From: an uncultured Ezakiella sp.
GTDB taxonomy: Bacteria > Bacillota > Clostridia > Tissierellales > Peptoniphilaceae
Assembly (NCBI GenBank): GCA_947293975.1
Contig: CAMYPV010000004.1
Span: 1 to 39,121 of the forward strand
Direction: 5' to 3'
Length of the DNA stretch: 39,121 nt
Position numbers and translations under genes: made by a program. Under the pieces are notes generated by a model. The model was not told the DNA's origin and made no database searches. It saw only the letters and a list, made by a program, of their open reading frames with translations. Shown piece by piece: positions 18,177-26,600 of the stretch (position 1 is its first letter; the number at the start of each line of letters is the position of its first letter).

Positions 18177-19990
18177 TAAACATATTTAGCCAATTCTTCT
18201 TTAACACTTATCGCGGCATTTTCGTTCATGCCAGGTAATGATTTTAATTCGTCAACACTTGCATTTTTAATCTTTTCAATACTTCCATATTCTGCCATTA
18301 ATATTTGCTTGCGCTTAGGACCTATTCCTTTTATACCATCAAGCTGCGACTTAACCATTGTCTTTCCTCTTAGCGACTTATGATAAGATATAGCAAACCT
18401 ATGCACTTCATTTTGTAATGTAGTTACAAATGTATATAGCTCTCGATAATTGCTGAGTAAATATTCTTCGCCATTATACAGCAAAGCCCTTGTTGTATGC
18501 TTGTCGTCTTTTACCATACCCGTAACAGGTATATCAAGATTAAAACTATCCAAAACGTCTAGCGCAATATTTATTTGATTTTGCCCACCATCCATCATAA
18601 TTAAACTAGGTGCTATATTAAAACCGCTCGAATTTTCTACAAGTCTTTTGTATCTCCTTGTCAAAACCTCTCTCATACTTGTCAAATCATCTCCTCTAGT
18701 AGCACTTTTTAACTTAAAACGCCTATATCCATTTCTATTTGGATTTCCATCTGTAAATACAACCATTGCACCCACAGCATCAGTCCCCTGTATATGAGAT
18801 ATGTCAAACGATTCAATGATTTCTGGATATTCACCAGTGCCAATAATTTCCGCAAGATTTGTAAGCGCCTTTTCATTTGTCTTTGTTCTTAAAAGCAATC
18901 TTGACTTGTGTTTTGCCAATTCTTCCATTGCGTTTTTCTTGACCATCATAATAGTATTTCTCTTGTCGCCACGCTTTGGCACAGAAATTTTTGTAGAAAG
19001 CTTGCCCTTTCCTTTCAAAGTTTTTTCCAATAAATCCACATTACTTGGTTCGATTTCAATTAATAATTCTGATGGAGGATTTGATAAATTTATATAATAT
19101 TGCTTTATAAATTCTTCCATCATTTCAGATTCGTTGTAGCCCATATTGTTCAAAACGAAATTGTCCTTGCCTATTATCTTCCCGTCACGTTTAAAAAATA
19201 CTTCGACAAGAAATATGTCTTCAGCTTTTGCGTACGCAATATAATCTGCAGAATCTCCAAGTGGCTCGTTGATCTTTTGTTCCTCTTTCAAAAAGCTCAT
19301 CTGTTCTATGATATGCTTAATCTCCCCAGCTTTTTCATATTCCATATTCGAAGCATGATCAAGCATCTCTTGCTGTAATCTCTCTATAACCTTTTTATTT
19401 CTTCCCATCAAAAAATCAACAGGTTCAACAAGTTTTTTTGCATAATCCTGAACAGTTATAAGTCTGGCGCACGGTGCGTCACATTTATTTATATAATAAT
19501 TTAAACAAGGCTTGTAAATTTTATCGAGCTTTCTATTTCTCCTTCTAAGCTTATACATATCCTCCCACTTGTCGACAGACACGTTAACTGCATAAGCATT
19601 TGGAAATGGGCCAAAATATTTTGCTCCATCATTTTTAAGCTCTCTCGTCTTAATAATACGAGGATAGTCCTCATTTGTTATTTTTATATATGGATAAGAT
19701 TTGTCATCTCTTAACAACACATTGTATTTAGGGGCATGCTTTTTTATTAAATTGCTTTCTAGAACAAGACTCTCAACTTCGCTATCAACAATAATATATT
19801 CAAAATGATCAATGTTTTTAACTAAAGCTTCAACCTTTAAGCTCTTATTGCTTTTTTGAAAATAAGACTTGACTCTATTTTTTAAATTCTTAGCTTTGCC
19901 CACATAAATAATGTCGTCATTGACATCTTTCATTATGTAAACTCCCGGTTTATCCGGAAGTTTTCTAAGCTCTTTTTGAATGTTAAACAT
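18176..19990 (-). CDS. uvrC: Excinuclease ABC subunit C
   Basis: A 604-aa protein with the GIY-YIG nuclease domain at the N-terminus (KPGVYIMKDV...DIIYVGKAKNLKNRVKSYF, about 14-44), the UvrB-binding UVR helix pair (about 205-235, NMEYEKAGEI), the RNase-H-like second nuclease domain (FDISHIQGTDAVGAMVVF near 390, MMDGGQNQINIA near 465) and a C-terminal helix-hairpin-helix (LDGIKGIGPKRKQ, about 550-600). It makes both incisions in nucleotide excision repair. Its ATG overlaps the pepP stop by 8 bp and lacks a strong RBS, so translation is probably coupled to pepP. Confidence 0.97.
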   Translation of the reverse strand: MFNIQKELRKLPDKPGVYIMKDVNDDIIYVGKAKNLKNRVKSYFQKSNKSLKVEALVKNIDHFEYIIVDSEVESLVLESNLIKKHAPKYNVLLRDDKSYPYIKITNEDYPRIIKTRELKNDGAKYFGPFPNAYAVNVSVDKWEDMYKLRRRNRKLDKIYKPCLNYYINKCDAPCARLITVQDYAKKLVEPVDFLMGRNKKVIERLQQEMLDHASNMEYEKAGEIKHIIEQMSFLKEEQKINEPLGDSADYIAYAKAEDIFLVEVFFKRDGKIIGKDNFVLNNMGYNESEMMEEFIKQYYINLSNPPSELLIEIEPSNVDLLEKTLKGKGKLSTKISVPKRGDKRNTIMMVKKNAMEELAKHKSRLLLRTKTNEKALTNLAEIIGTGEYPEIIESFDISHIQGTDAVGAMVVFTDGNPNRNGYRRFKLKSATRGDDLTSMREVLTRRYKRLVENSSGFNIAPSLIMMDGGQNQINIALDVLDSFNLDIPVTGMVKDDKHTTRALLYNGEEYLLSNYRELYTFVTTLQNEVHRFAISYHKSLRGKTMVKSQLDGIKGIGPKRKQILMAEYGSIEKIKNASVDELKSLPGMNENAAISVKEELAKYV

Positions 19991-21767
19991 CTAAAGGTTC
20001 ACAAGCCTTCTTTAACATTTGTTTTTCTTCGTCAGTCTTCATTCCTGAAATTAATTTATCATAGCAACTCTTGTGATATTCGTTGATATATTTAATTTGT
20101 TCTGCAGATAGAAGCTTTACATCAATCAATTCTTTTTCATAAGGTGTGAATGTTAAGTTTTCAAATTGATAGAATGTTCCAAATTGACTTGATTGGAAAT
20201 CAGTAACGGTAATTAGGTTTTCAATTCTAATTCCATGCTTACCTTCTCTGTAAATTCCTGGCTCGTTAGAAACAATCATACCAGGTTGTAGAGGAACATT
20301 AATCAAAGCTCTTGAAATACTCATAGGGCCTTCATGAACACCCAAAACAAATCCAACACCATGGCCAGTGCCGTGCTTAAAGTCAATACCTTCACTCCAC
20401 ATTCTACCTCTTGCAAGAACATCAAGATGACAACCGCATGTTCCCTTCAAGAATTTTGCGCGGAATAATTCAATATGACCAATAAGAGTCAAAGTATAGT
20501 CTCTGATTTCTTCTTCGGTTGGTTTGCCAAGAGTAATTGTTCTTGTAACGTCAGTTGTACCTTCACGATATTGTCCACCAGAGTCAACCAAATATATTCC
20601 TTCATTTGTAATGTCAGCATTTTGTTCAGCGCTTGCAGAATAGTGTGCCATTGCTGCATTTGATCTGTATGCGGAAATTGTACCAAAAGATTCAGACAAA
20701 AAGCTTTCAACCTCAGCTCTGAATTCGTGCAATTTTTCTTGCGCAGAAAATTCATTCAATTCAATCTTGCCAGCATTGTTTTTAATCCAGAAAAGATATC
20801 TTGTAAGAGCAACGCCATCAATAATATGAGCTTTTCTTGAATTTGCAACCTCAACATCATTCTTAACAGCCTTCATAATTGTTGTAGGAAGAGCCATATC
20901 AATAATATTTGTGTTATCGTGCAATATCATATAGTGCAAGCTCGATGTCTTTGCAGCATTAATCCATACATGATCGCTATCTTTGAAATGTCTTAGTTCG
21001 TCAGTTATATTTTCATAATCATCAAACTTTACACCATTTTTTTGTAAATAACCCTTTACAGATTGGTCAAGCTTGTTTTGATTTACAAACAATTTAGCAT
21101 TGTGTGCATCAATAATCAAATAGCTAACAACATAAGGAGTAAACAAATCATCGTGTCCTCTTAAATTCAAAGTGTATGCAATGTCATCAAGAGTTGATAT
21201 AAACATATAGTTTGCGCCTTCTTTTTTCATTTGCTCTCTAATTTTACCGAGTTTATCCATTGGAGTTTTTCCGGTAAATTCTTCATCCAAAATAAAAGCC
21301 TTGCCTTGAGGTAGTGAAGGTCTATCTTCCCAAAATTCTCCTACCAAATCTTTTTCATATTTGAAACTTGCTCTATCGCCAACAATATCCTTGATATGAT
21401 CGCACAAAGCTTCGGATGTAATGTAGCCGTTAAAGCCTACGACATCGCCTTGTTTAACATTATCATCAAGCCATTCTTCCCATGTTTGAACGCCTTCAAG
21501 ACCCCACTTCATCAACTTAAATGGAGTGTCTTTAATTTGGTTTGCTGCTTGCACATGATACCTGCCATCAGCCCACAACAAAGCTTCCTTTTGTGTAACA
21601 ATAGCAAAGCCTGCTGAACCTGTAAAATTAGTCAGGTAAACTCTTGATTTAAATCTGTCAAGCACATATTCACTCATATGTGGATCGCTTGTAGGGATAA
21701 AGTAAAAATCAATACCCTCATCCTTCATAAGCTCTCTTAATTTAGATAATTTTTCAATTGAATTCAT
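19983..21767 (-). CDS. pepP: Xaa-Pro aminopeptidase (M24B, aminopeptidase P)
   Basis: A 594-aa three-domain aminopeptidase P of the longer (about 600-residue) type: two creatinase-like N-terminal domains (FIPTSDPHMSEYV near 22; FISTLDDIAYTLNLRG near 195) and a C-terminal M24 pita-bread domain. The metal ligands are visible in order: two Asp in YLVDSGGQYREGTTDVTR (about 394-408), His in HGTGHGVGF (about 467), Glu in NEPGIY (about 505) and Glu in GIRIENL (about 517). It removes N-terminal residues preceding proline in peptides, in the cytoplasm. It is first in a two-gene operon with uvrC. RBS AGGAGG lies just upstream of the ATG. Confidence 0.94.
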   Translation of the reverse strand: MNSIEKLSKLRELMKDEGIDFYFIPTSDPHMSEYVLDRFKSRVYLTNFTGSAGFAIVTQKEALLWADGRYHVQAANQIKDTPFKLMKWGLEGVQTWEEWLDDNVKQGDVVGFNGYITSEALCDHIKDIVGDRASFKYEKDLVGEFWEDRPSLPQGKAFILDEEFTGKTPMDKLGKIREQMKKEGANYMFISTLDDIAYTLNLRGHDDLFTPYVVSYLIIDAHNAKLFVNQNKLDQSVKGYLQKNGVKFDDYENITDELRHFKDSDHVWINAAKTSSLHYMILHDNTNIIDMALPTTIMKAVKNDVEVANSRKAHIIDGVALTRYLFWIKNNAGKIELNEFSAQEKLHEFRAEVESFLSESFGTISAYRSNAAMAHYSASAEQNADITNEGIYLVDSGGQYREGTTDVTRTITLGKPTEEEIRDYTLTLIGHIELFRAKFLKGTCGCHLDVLARGRMWSEGIDFKHGTGHGVGFVLGVHEGPMSISRALINVPLQPGMIVSNEPGIYREGKHGIRIENLITVTDFQSSQFGTFYQFENLTFTPYEKELIDVKLLSAEQIKYINEYHKSCYDKLISGMKTDEEKQMLKKACEPLDV

Positions 21768-21784
21768 AATAGCCTCCTGATGTA

Positions 21785-21812
21785 ATTATACCCTATTTGA
21801 GAAAAAAATCAA
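21785..21812 (-). promoter_or_regulatory. Sigma-A promoter of pepP-uvrC
   Basis: Minus strand: TTGATT (21807-21812), 16-bp spacer, perfect TATAAT (21785-21790). The predicted start is near 21778, giving a leader of about 10 nt that just holds the RBS. Confidence 0.55.
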
Positions 21813-21846
21813 ATTAGAATTCCAAGTAAAAATAATTTTTCCTCAA

Positions 21847-21873
21847 ATAAAAAAGCTTCATCAAAGATGAAGC
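21847..21873 (-). terminator. Intrinsic terminator of the tetR/7-TM/DUF2871 cluster
   Basis: A perfect 8-bp stem (GCTTCATC / GATGAAGC) with a 3-nt loop is followed on the minus strand by TTTTTTATT. It starts 5 bp after the stop codon of the DUF2871 gene. Confidence 0.92.
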
Positions 21874-21877
21874 ATAA

Positions 21878-22294
21878 TTAATTATCCTTAACAACATCCT
21901 TTAGCATTAAGAATAAAAATACCGCACCAATTGTCAGAACTATATGTCCAACACCTGCGAATATTGATATACAAATGTCAAGTGTGCTGCTTGTTAAATT
22001 CAAAACCTCTTGCATACCTCTTAAAAACAACATACCCGTTGTTACAATTACGCCAGTATTATAAGTACAATAAAATCGCATAAAATATTTACTGTCTTTT
22101 AAATTTACACTCAATGAAATGGCACTCATTATTAGAAACATCAACATACCCAGAGTAAGAACGTGAGTATGAACCTTTGCAAGCGTTGTTTCACCATTAA
22201 AGTTGATGAATTTTGTAAACTCTCTATAAAAAGCACCTGCAAATAATCCTAACATTCCATATACAAACGCTGTATTAACTAATCTTTTTCTCAT
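21878..22294 (-). CDS. DUF2871-like membrane protein, function unknown
   Basis: A 138-aa protein with four hydrophobic segments (about 7-22, 43-62, 75-95, 105-130). The sequence resembles the DUF2871 family; its most striking feature is TLAKVHTHVLTLGM (about 38-51), with two histidines two residues apart at the start of a membrane helix, plus a further His in the last helix (GHIVLTIG). Such paired membrane histidines can bind haem or metal, but this is inference. The ATG has a good RBS (AAGGAG, 22301-22306) and overlaps the upstream membrane gene by 20 bp, so the two are co-transcribed and probably act together. No biochemical function can be assigned. Confidence 0.75.
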   Translation of the reverse strand: MRKRLVNTAFVYGMLGLFAGAFYREFTKFINFNGETTLAKVHTHVLTLGMLMFLIMSAISLSVNLKDSKYFMRFYCTYNTGVIVTTGMLFLRGMQEVLNLTSSTLDICISIFAGVGHIVLTIGAVFLFLMLKDVVKDN

Positions 22295-22955
22295 TATTAA
22301 CTCCTTTCATATCATAATATCCAATCAAAACTGTCCAAACATACGCACAAGTCTTTGGAATCATCAAACTCCCAACTGCAGGATACGCCTGCGAATATAA
22401 AACAACTGGTGCATAAAACGCAAAACTCAATACAATTGTTAGCCATAAATATTTGAAGCTTGTGTCATTGTATTCCTTTTGCGAATTATAAAATATCACC
22501 ATAATAATTACTCCCATAATTAAAAACGGAATATTTCTATATATTGCCCACGAAATTGGTGGATTACTTGATAAAAATTTATTTTTCGGACATAAACACA
22601 ATAAGATTCTAATTATTGCAAGTGCATATATCGCAAACGTCAGCGACCTTTTACCAACAACCTTATAACGCAAGCGCCATACATAATATAATATGACATA
22701 AAATATTGTCATAGTAATTGATGTGATAAGCTTGCCCATGCCGAGCGCCATGGTGTAATCATCAAATCCCGTCGTAAGTAATGCCATCATTCGTGGTACC
22801 AAATGAAAGGCATCACCAAATCCAAGCACAACAGCCATTACTCCAAACAAAAAATATTGTTTTCTTCCCATTGCATCCCTTATCATCTTGATACCTAAAA
22901 CAATTACTGTTACTAGATATACAATGTCAAAAAGACTCTCAAAAATTGCTCTCAT
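22275..22955 (-). CDS. Seven-helix membrane protein of unknown function
   Basis: Starting at the ATG at 22955 gives 226 aa; a GTG at 22973 would add six residues, but the strong RBS (GGAAGGAG) sits between the two and fits the ATG. About seven hydrophobic segments are visible (about 8-25, 35-52, 72-92, 104-122, 138-158, 166-188, 196-215). GFGDAFHLVPRM (about 45-56) places a His and Arg at the end of helix 2. I do not recognise the family. It lies between a TetR regulator and the DUF2871 gene, overlapping the latter by 20 bp, which suggests a two-protein membrane unit under TetR control. A sensor, redox or efflux role would be a guess. Confidence 0.75.
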   Translation of the reverse strand: MRAIFESLFDIVYLVTVIVLGIKMIRDAMGRKQYFLFGVMAVVLGFGDAFHLVPRMMALLTTGFDDYTMALGMGKLITSITMTIFYVILYYVWRLRYKVVGKRSLTFAIYALAIIRILLCLCPKNKFLSSNPPISWAIYRNIPFLIMGVIIMVIFYNSQKEYNDTSFKYLWLTIVLSFAFYAPVVLYSQAYPAVGSLMIPKTCAYVWTVLIGYYDMKGVNNEKKIS

Positions 22956-22974
22956 ATAATCAACTCCTTCCACT

Positions 22975-22987
22975 TGAACAATGTTCA
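22975..22987. promoter_or_regulatory. TetR-operator-like palindrome before the membrane-gene pair
   Basis: TGAACAATGTTCA is a perfect 6-1-6 inverted repeat lying between the tetR stop and the RBS of the 7-TM gene. A related degenerate copy sits at the tetR start site (23592-23604). TetR-family proteins bind short palindromes of this kind and are usually encoded beside them. No good -10/-35 pair was found around this site, so the membrane genes may be read from the tetR promoter with this site acting as a block. Confidence 0.5.
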
Positions 22988-23003
22988 GATTGTGTTTTAA
23001 TTT

Positions 23004-23024
23004 AACCCGTCAATAAATGACGGG
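23004..23024 (-). terminator. Hairpin after tetR, weak terminator or attenuator
   Basis: CCCGTCA / TGACGGG (7-bp perfect stem, 5-nt loop) begins 2 bp after the tetR stop. The following minus-strand sequence is TTAAATTAAAA, not a clean U run, so termination may be only partial and could let transcription reach the membrane genes. Confidence 0.5.
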
Positions 23025-23026
23025 CA

Positions 23027-23578
23027 TTAATATAAAACTCTCTCTATTACAGCTACAAAAAATTCCTTGTTAAAAGACTTATCGGTAATCAAACTCATAA
23101 TGTTTGAAATTATATAGCTAATGAAATCATCCTCAGAAAAATTTTCATTAAATGTAGATTTTTTTATCCGCAAATCTTTCTTCAAAACATCCTTCATAAT
23201 ATCTCTTAGCTTTTCCATGTAAATCTGCATAGAACACTTTGCCTTGCTGTCATCAGTCTTTAACATAATTGAGTGAAGCGTAAAAAAATTCGGATATCTC
23301 TTAATTCCATCAGAAATGTGAGAAAAAACATCTGCAATATATTCAGAGAATACGTCGTATGAATTAAAATCATCAACCTGAAAAATATCTTCCCACACAC
23401 TTTCAATAGCTTCGATAATCAGTTCTTCCTTTGAAGGAAAATAATAATATATAGTCCCCACAGACGATCCAACTTCCTTTGCAAGTCTTCTAATGCTAAG
23501 AGCATTCAAACCCTCTTTTGCAACAATCTCTCTAATCTTTAAAAGAATTGCCGACTTCGAAGTAACAGAATTATTCAT
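23027..23578 (-). CDS. TetR-family transcriptional regulator
   Basis: A 183-aa protein with an N-terminal TetR helix-turn-helix (LSIRRLAKEVGSSVGTIYYYF, given in two parts: LSIRRLAKEVGSS at about 22-34 and VGTIYYYFPSKEELI at about 35-49) and a C-terminal ligand-binding region with no recognisable specificity. A typical TetR acts as a dimeric repressor released by a small molecule. It is first in a cluster with two membrane-protein genes and has a near-perfect promoter whose start site lies in an operator-like repeat, indicating autorepression. RBS GGAGG lies at about 23583-23587. The inducer is unknown. Confidence 0.92.
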   Translation of the reverse strand: MNNSVTSKSAILLKIREIVAKEGLNALSIRRLAKEVGSSVGTIYYYFPSKEELIIEAIESVWEDIFQVDDFNSYDVFSEYIADVFSHISDGIKRYPNFFTLHSIMLKTDDSKAKCSMQIYMEKLRDIMKDVLKKDLRIKKSTFNENFSEDDFISYIISNIMSLITDKSFNKEFFVAVIERVLY

Positions 23579-23591
23579 ATAACCTCCTTAC

Positions 23592-23604
23592 TAAACCTCG
23601 TTCA
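23592..23604. promoter_or_regulatory. Degenerate operator-like repeat at the tetR start site
   Basis: On the minus strand TGAACGAGGTTTA matches the perfect palindrome at 22975-22987 (TGAACATTGTTCA) at 9 of 13 positions, including the intact TGAAC half-site. It covers about -1 to +12 relative to the predicted tetR transcript start, a position where a bound repressor would block initiation. Confidence 0.45.
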
Positions 23605-23609
23605 ATTTA

Positions 23610-23638
23610 ATTATATCACCGCCTAAATACTTTGTCAA
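23610..23638 (-). promoter_or_regulatory. Consensus promoter of tetR
   Basis: Minus strand: perfect TTGACA (23633-23638), 17-bp spacer, perfect TATAAT (23610-23615) with an extended TGA. This is the strongest promoter in the window by consensus, unusual for a regulator gene unless it is tightly repressed. Confidence 0.85.
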
Positions 23639-23644
23639 CAACTA

Positions 23645-23681
23645 ACAAAAAAATCGCTCAAGGCAAATGCCTTAAGCGATT
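23645..23681 (-). terminator. Intrinsic terminator of the SLH protein gene
   Basis: A long stem (AATCGCT, one mismatch, AAGGCA / TGCCTT, AGCGATT) is followed on the minus strand by TTTTTTTG. It begins about 6 bp after the stop codon of the SLH gene and ends within 7 bp of the tetR -35 box. Confidence 0.93.
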
Positions 23682-23686
23682 AATCA

Positions 23687-26600
23687 TTAATTGTTCTTTT
23701 GTCTTAAAACTCTTTGGAAATGATCTACGATTAGATCTTCATATTTATAATCAGCTGTGTATTTTCTATAATCAATTTCATGTGACAAATAATTTTTCTT
23801 GTTATGAACAAATGTATTTGTTGCACATAATATATCATAATAGCTCCACATATCTCTGCTTATATCTTTAAAGTTATACAAACGATTTTCATTTTTCAAT
23901 TCATATTCAAAATCACGAACTCTATTAAATGCCCTATTTGTAACTGCAGCAACTTCTTCACGAGTAATTGCCTTGTCAACATTAAATGGCATTGTACCAT
24001 CTGTATAAATCTTTAACCATCCAACCGAGTACGCAGATTGAACTTCCTCTTTTGCCCAGTGTCTTTCATTTACACGCATTGCATTACCCTTCATCTTTCC
24101 TTGCATTTGGAAACGAACAAGAGTTGCAATCCATTCGCCTTGAGTAATAGATCTGTCTGGCATAAACTTGCCATCAAAACCTTCAAATACTCCCGCTTGT
24201 GTAACAATGCTTACAGCTTTTAGATACCAAGCATTAGGTTTTAAGTCACTATAATAAGTGTTTGCATCAATATCAAGATATTTATATCCATCTGATATCA
24301 AAGCATTTGCCAAGATTTGTGCAGCCTCAGCACGACTTAAAGACTTGTAAGGCATAAACATATTGTCATGACCTTGCATATATTTAACTTCAAGATATTT
24401 AGCTGACTTATCAACATCTCCACGCTTGCCACTATCCTTTGGAGCTATTGATGGAACATATACAACTCCACCACCCTTGCACTCCGGCTCAGGTAATAGC
24501 TTAGCCTTTGCAGTTACAACAATGTCTTCACCCTTAATTTCAAACGTGTCATCCTTATCCCACTTATCAAAGTCATAACCCTTAGCTTTGTCATAAGTTG
24601 GTTTTGTTAATTGAGATAATTTTACACCAGCATTTTTCTTAACATAATATGCCTTTGACTCAGTTAATTTTAAACCTAAATCAGCATCGAACGTTACTCT
24701 AACATATCCTTCTGGTCTTACCATTGGGTCTTTATCCTTAGGATCAAAAGGTTTAATGTTTTCTGATTCATTATAAGTTGCCGTTATTGTTGTTCCATTT
24801 TTATCAGTAAATATCTTTGGAGTTCCTACTTTATAAGTTTCTCCTGTAGTTACATCACCAATCTTCCACTCTTTGAACATAAAACCTGGATTTGCTACTG
24901 GATTATCAACTGGAATAGTAACTTCTTTTTCAGGGTTAACCCAGAATATTTTTTCAGCTGTATCTTTTGCTTTGTCTGTTGGAACAAAAGTAACTTTTAC
25001 AAAATTATCTGGTGTTCCTTCTGGTTTACTTCCATCATCATTAGCTGGAATAACATCAGATGAATATTGGGCAACAAGTGTTAAATCTTCATTAACTACG
25101 TCCTTAGTTGGATCAAAATATTTATCTTTTCCTTTAATTTTCCAACCCATAAATGCATGTCCTGCTTTTTCTGGATTTTCAACTGGACTAATCTTTTCTC
25201 CATGTTTTACTTGTTGTGAGTCAATGTGAGTTCCACCGTCTGTATCAAAGTTTACAGTGTGGAGACCTGCTTCCCAAACTGCTGTTGCTACAGTATCTTG
25301 TTCAATCTTATATTTTGCTCCTGGTAGATAGGACTTATCACATATACTCCAAGCAACTAATACATAATTGTCTTTCTTTAGGTTTACTCCTCCTGCTAAA
25401 GTGATTTCTGTTCCTATATCATATGATAGTGTTTCTGGAACATCTCCACTTGTTTTATCGTCAGCTTTGTAAGTCATAGTAACCTTATCTAGTATGAATC
25501 TTGCTACAAACTTCTTATCGTTTTTAATCACTTCATCTTTATTTATAGCTTCATACCAATTATCAAACTTATAGTTTTTATCTGGTTTTTTCTCAGGAAT
25601 TGGAAGGTCAGTTGAACCTACTGTAACATCCTTTTCAGGATTTACATAGTAAGTTTTATTTCCACCTTCAAGACTTCCATTTTCACCAGCGATAAATTCA
25701 ACTTTTACATAGCCCTTAGGTTGCTCTACGCCAGGTCCTGCTGGGATTACATCCTTTAAAGCAACGAAATTAAATACAAACTCTGTATCGCTATTAAAGG
25801 TATCGTTTAAATTTTTATTGTCTTTATTTGACCAAGTTCCACCTACTTCAGTGTAACCAAGATTTGGTGTTTTTGAAATAGAGTCTCCAGCTTTATTTGT
25901 TAAATCAACATTTACATTAGGATTTACATAATAAACTGTTGTTCCTGATATTTTTCCATTAGTATTAGCTTTAAATGTTACTGTTACATAACCTTCTGGC
26001 TTAGTTTTATCACCTGGAATTACATCACCTAGTTTTTTAAATGTTCCTGTAATAGTTGTATTTGAACTGTACTTATTCTTTGTTGTAGTATCTCTGCTCC
26101 ATTTTTCAAACGCATATCCAACCTTTGGATTTGTTGTTGGTGGTTTTAATGCCACGTCTTGCTTAGGATCTACATAGTAAGTTGTCGTACCTACTAATGT
26201 TCCTTGTCCAGCGCTTTGTTGGTCGATTTCAAATGTAACTGTAACAAAACCTGCTGGCTTTTCTGAATCATCATTTGTTGTCTTTGGAACAACTGCATCC
26301 TTTGGAACAAAACTTGCTGAAATAGTAGTAACTATTTCAGTAAACTTATTATAATTTGAAATGTCTTTGTCCCAAGTGCTAAATACATATCCTGTATTTC
26401 CTTTAGCTAAAGCTGTTGGTGCTGTTAGTTTTACATATTTATTAGGATTTACAAAGTATATTTTATCTGCAATAACTTTATTATTTTCTGTTAAAGTACC
26501 ATTTGCTCCTGCAACAAACTTAACTTCTACATAACCTTCTGGTTTTTCATTCTCACTACCGTCATCGTTTGTTTTTGGAATAACATCATCCATTGGATCG

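Noticed and set aside
22955..22973. GTG start giving a 232-aa version of the 7-TM protein
   Set aside because: The strong RBS lies downstream of this GTG and correctly spaced from the ATG at 22955, and the GTG would almost abut the operator palindrome.
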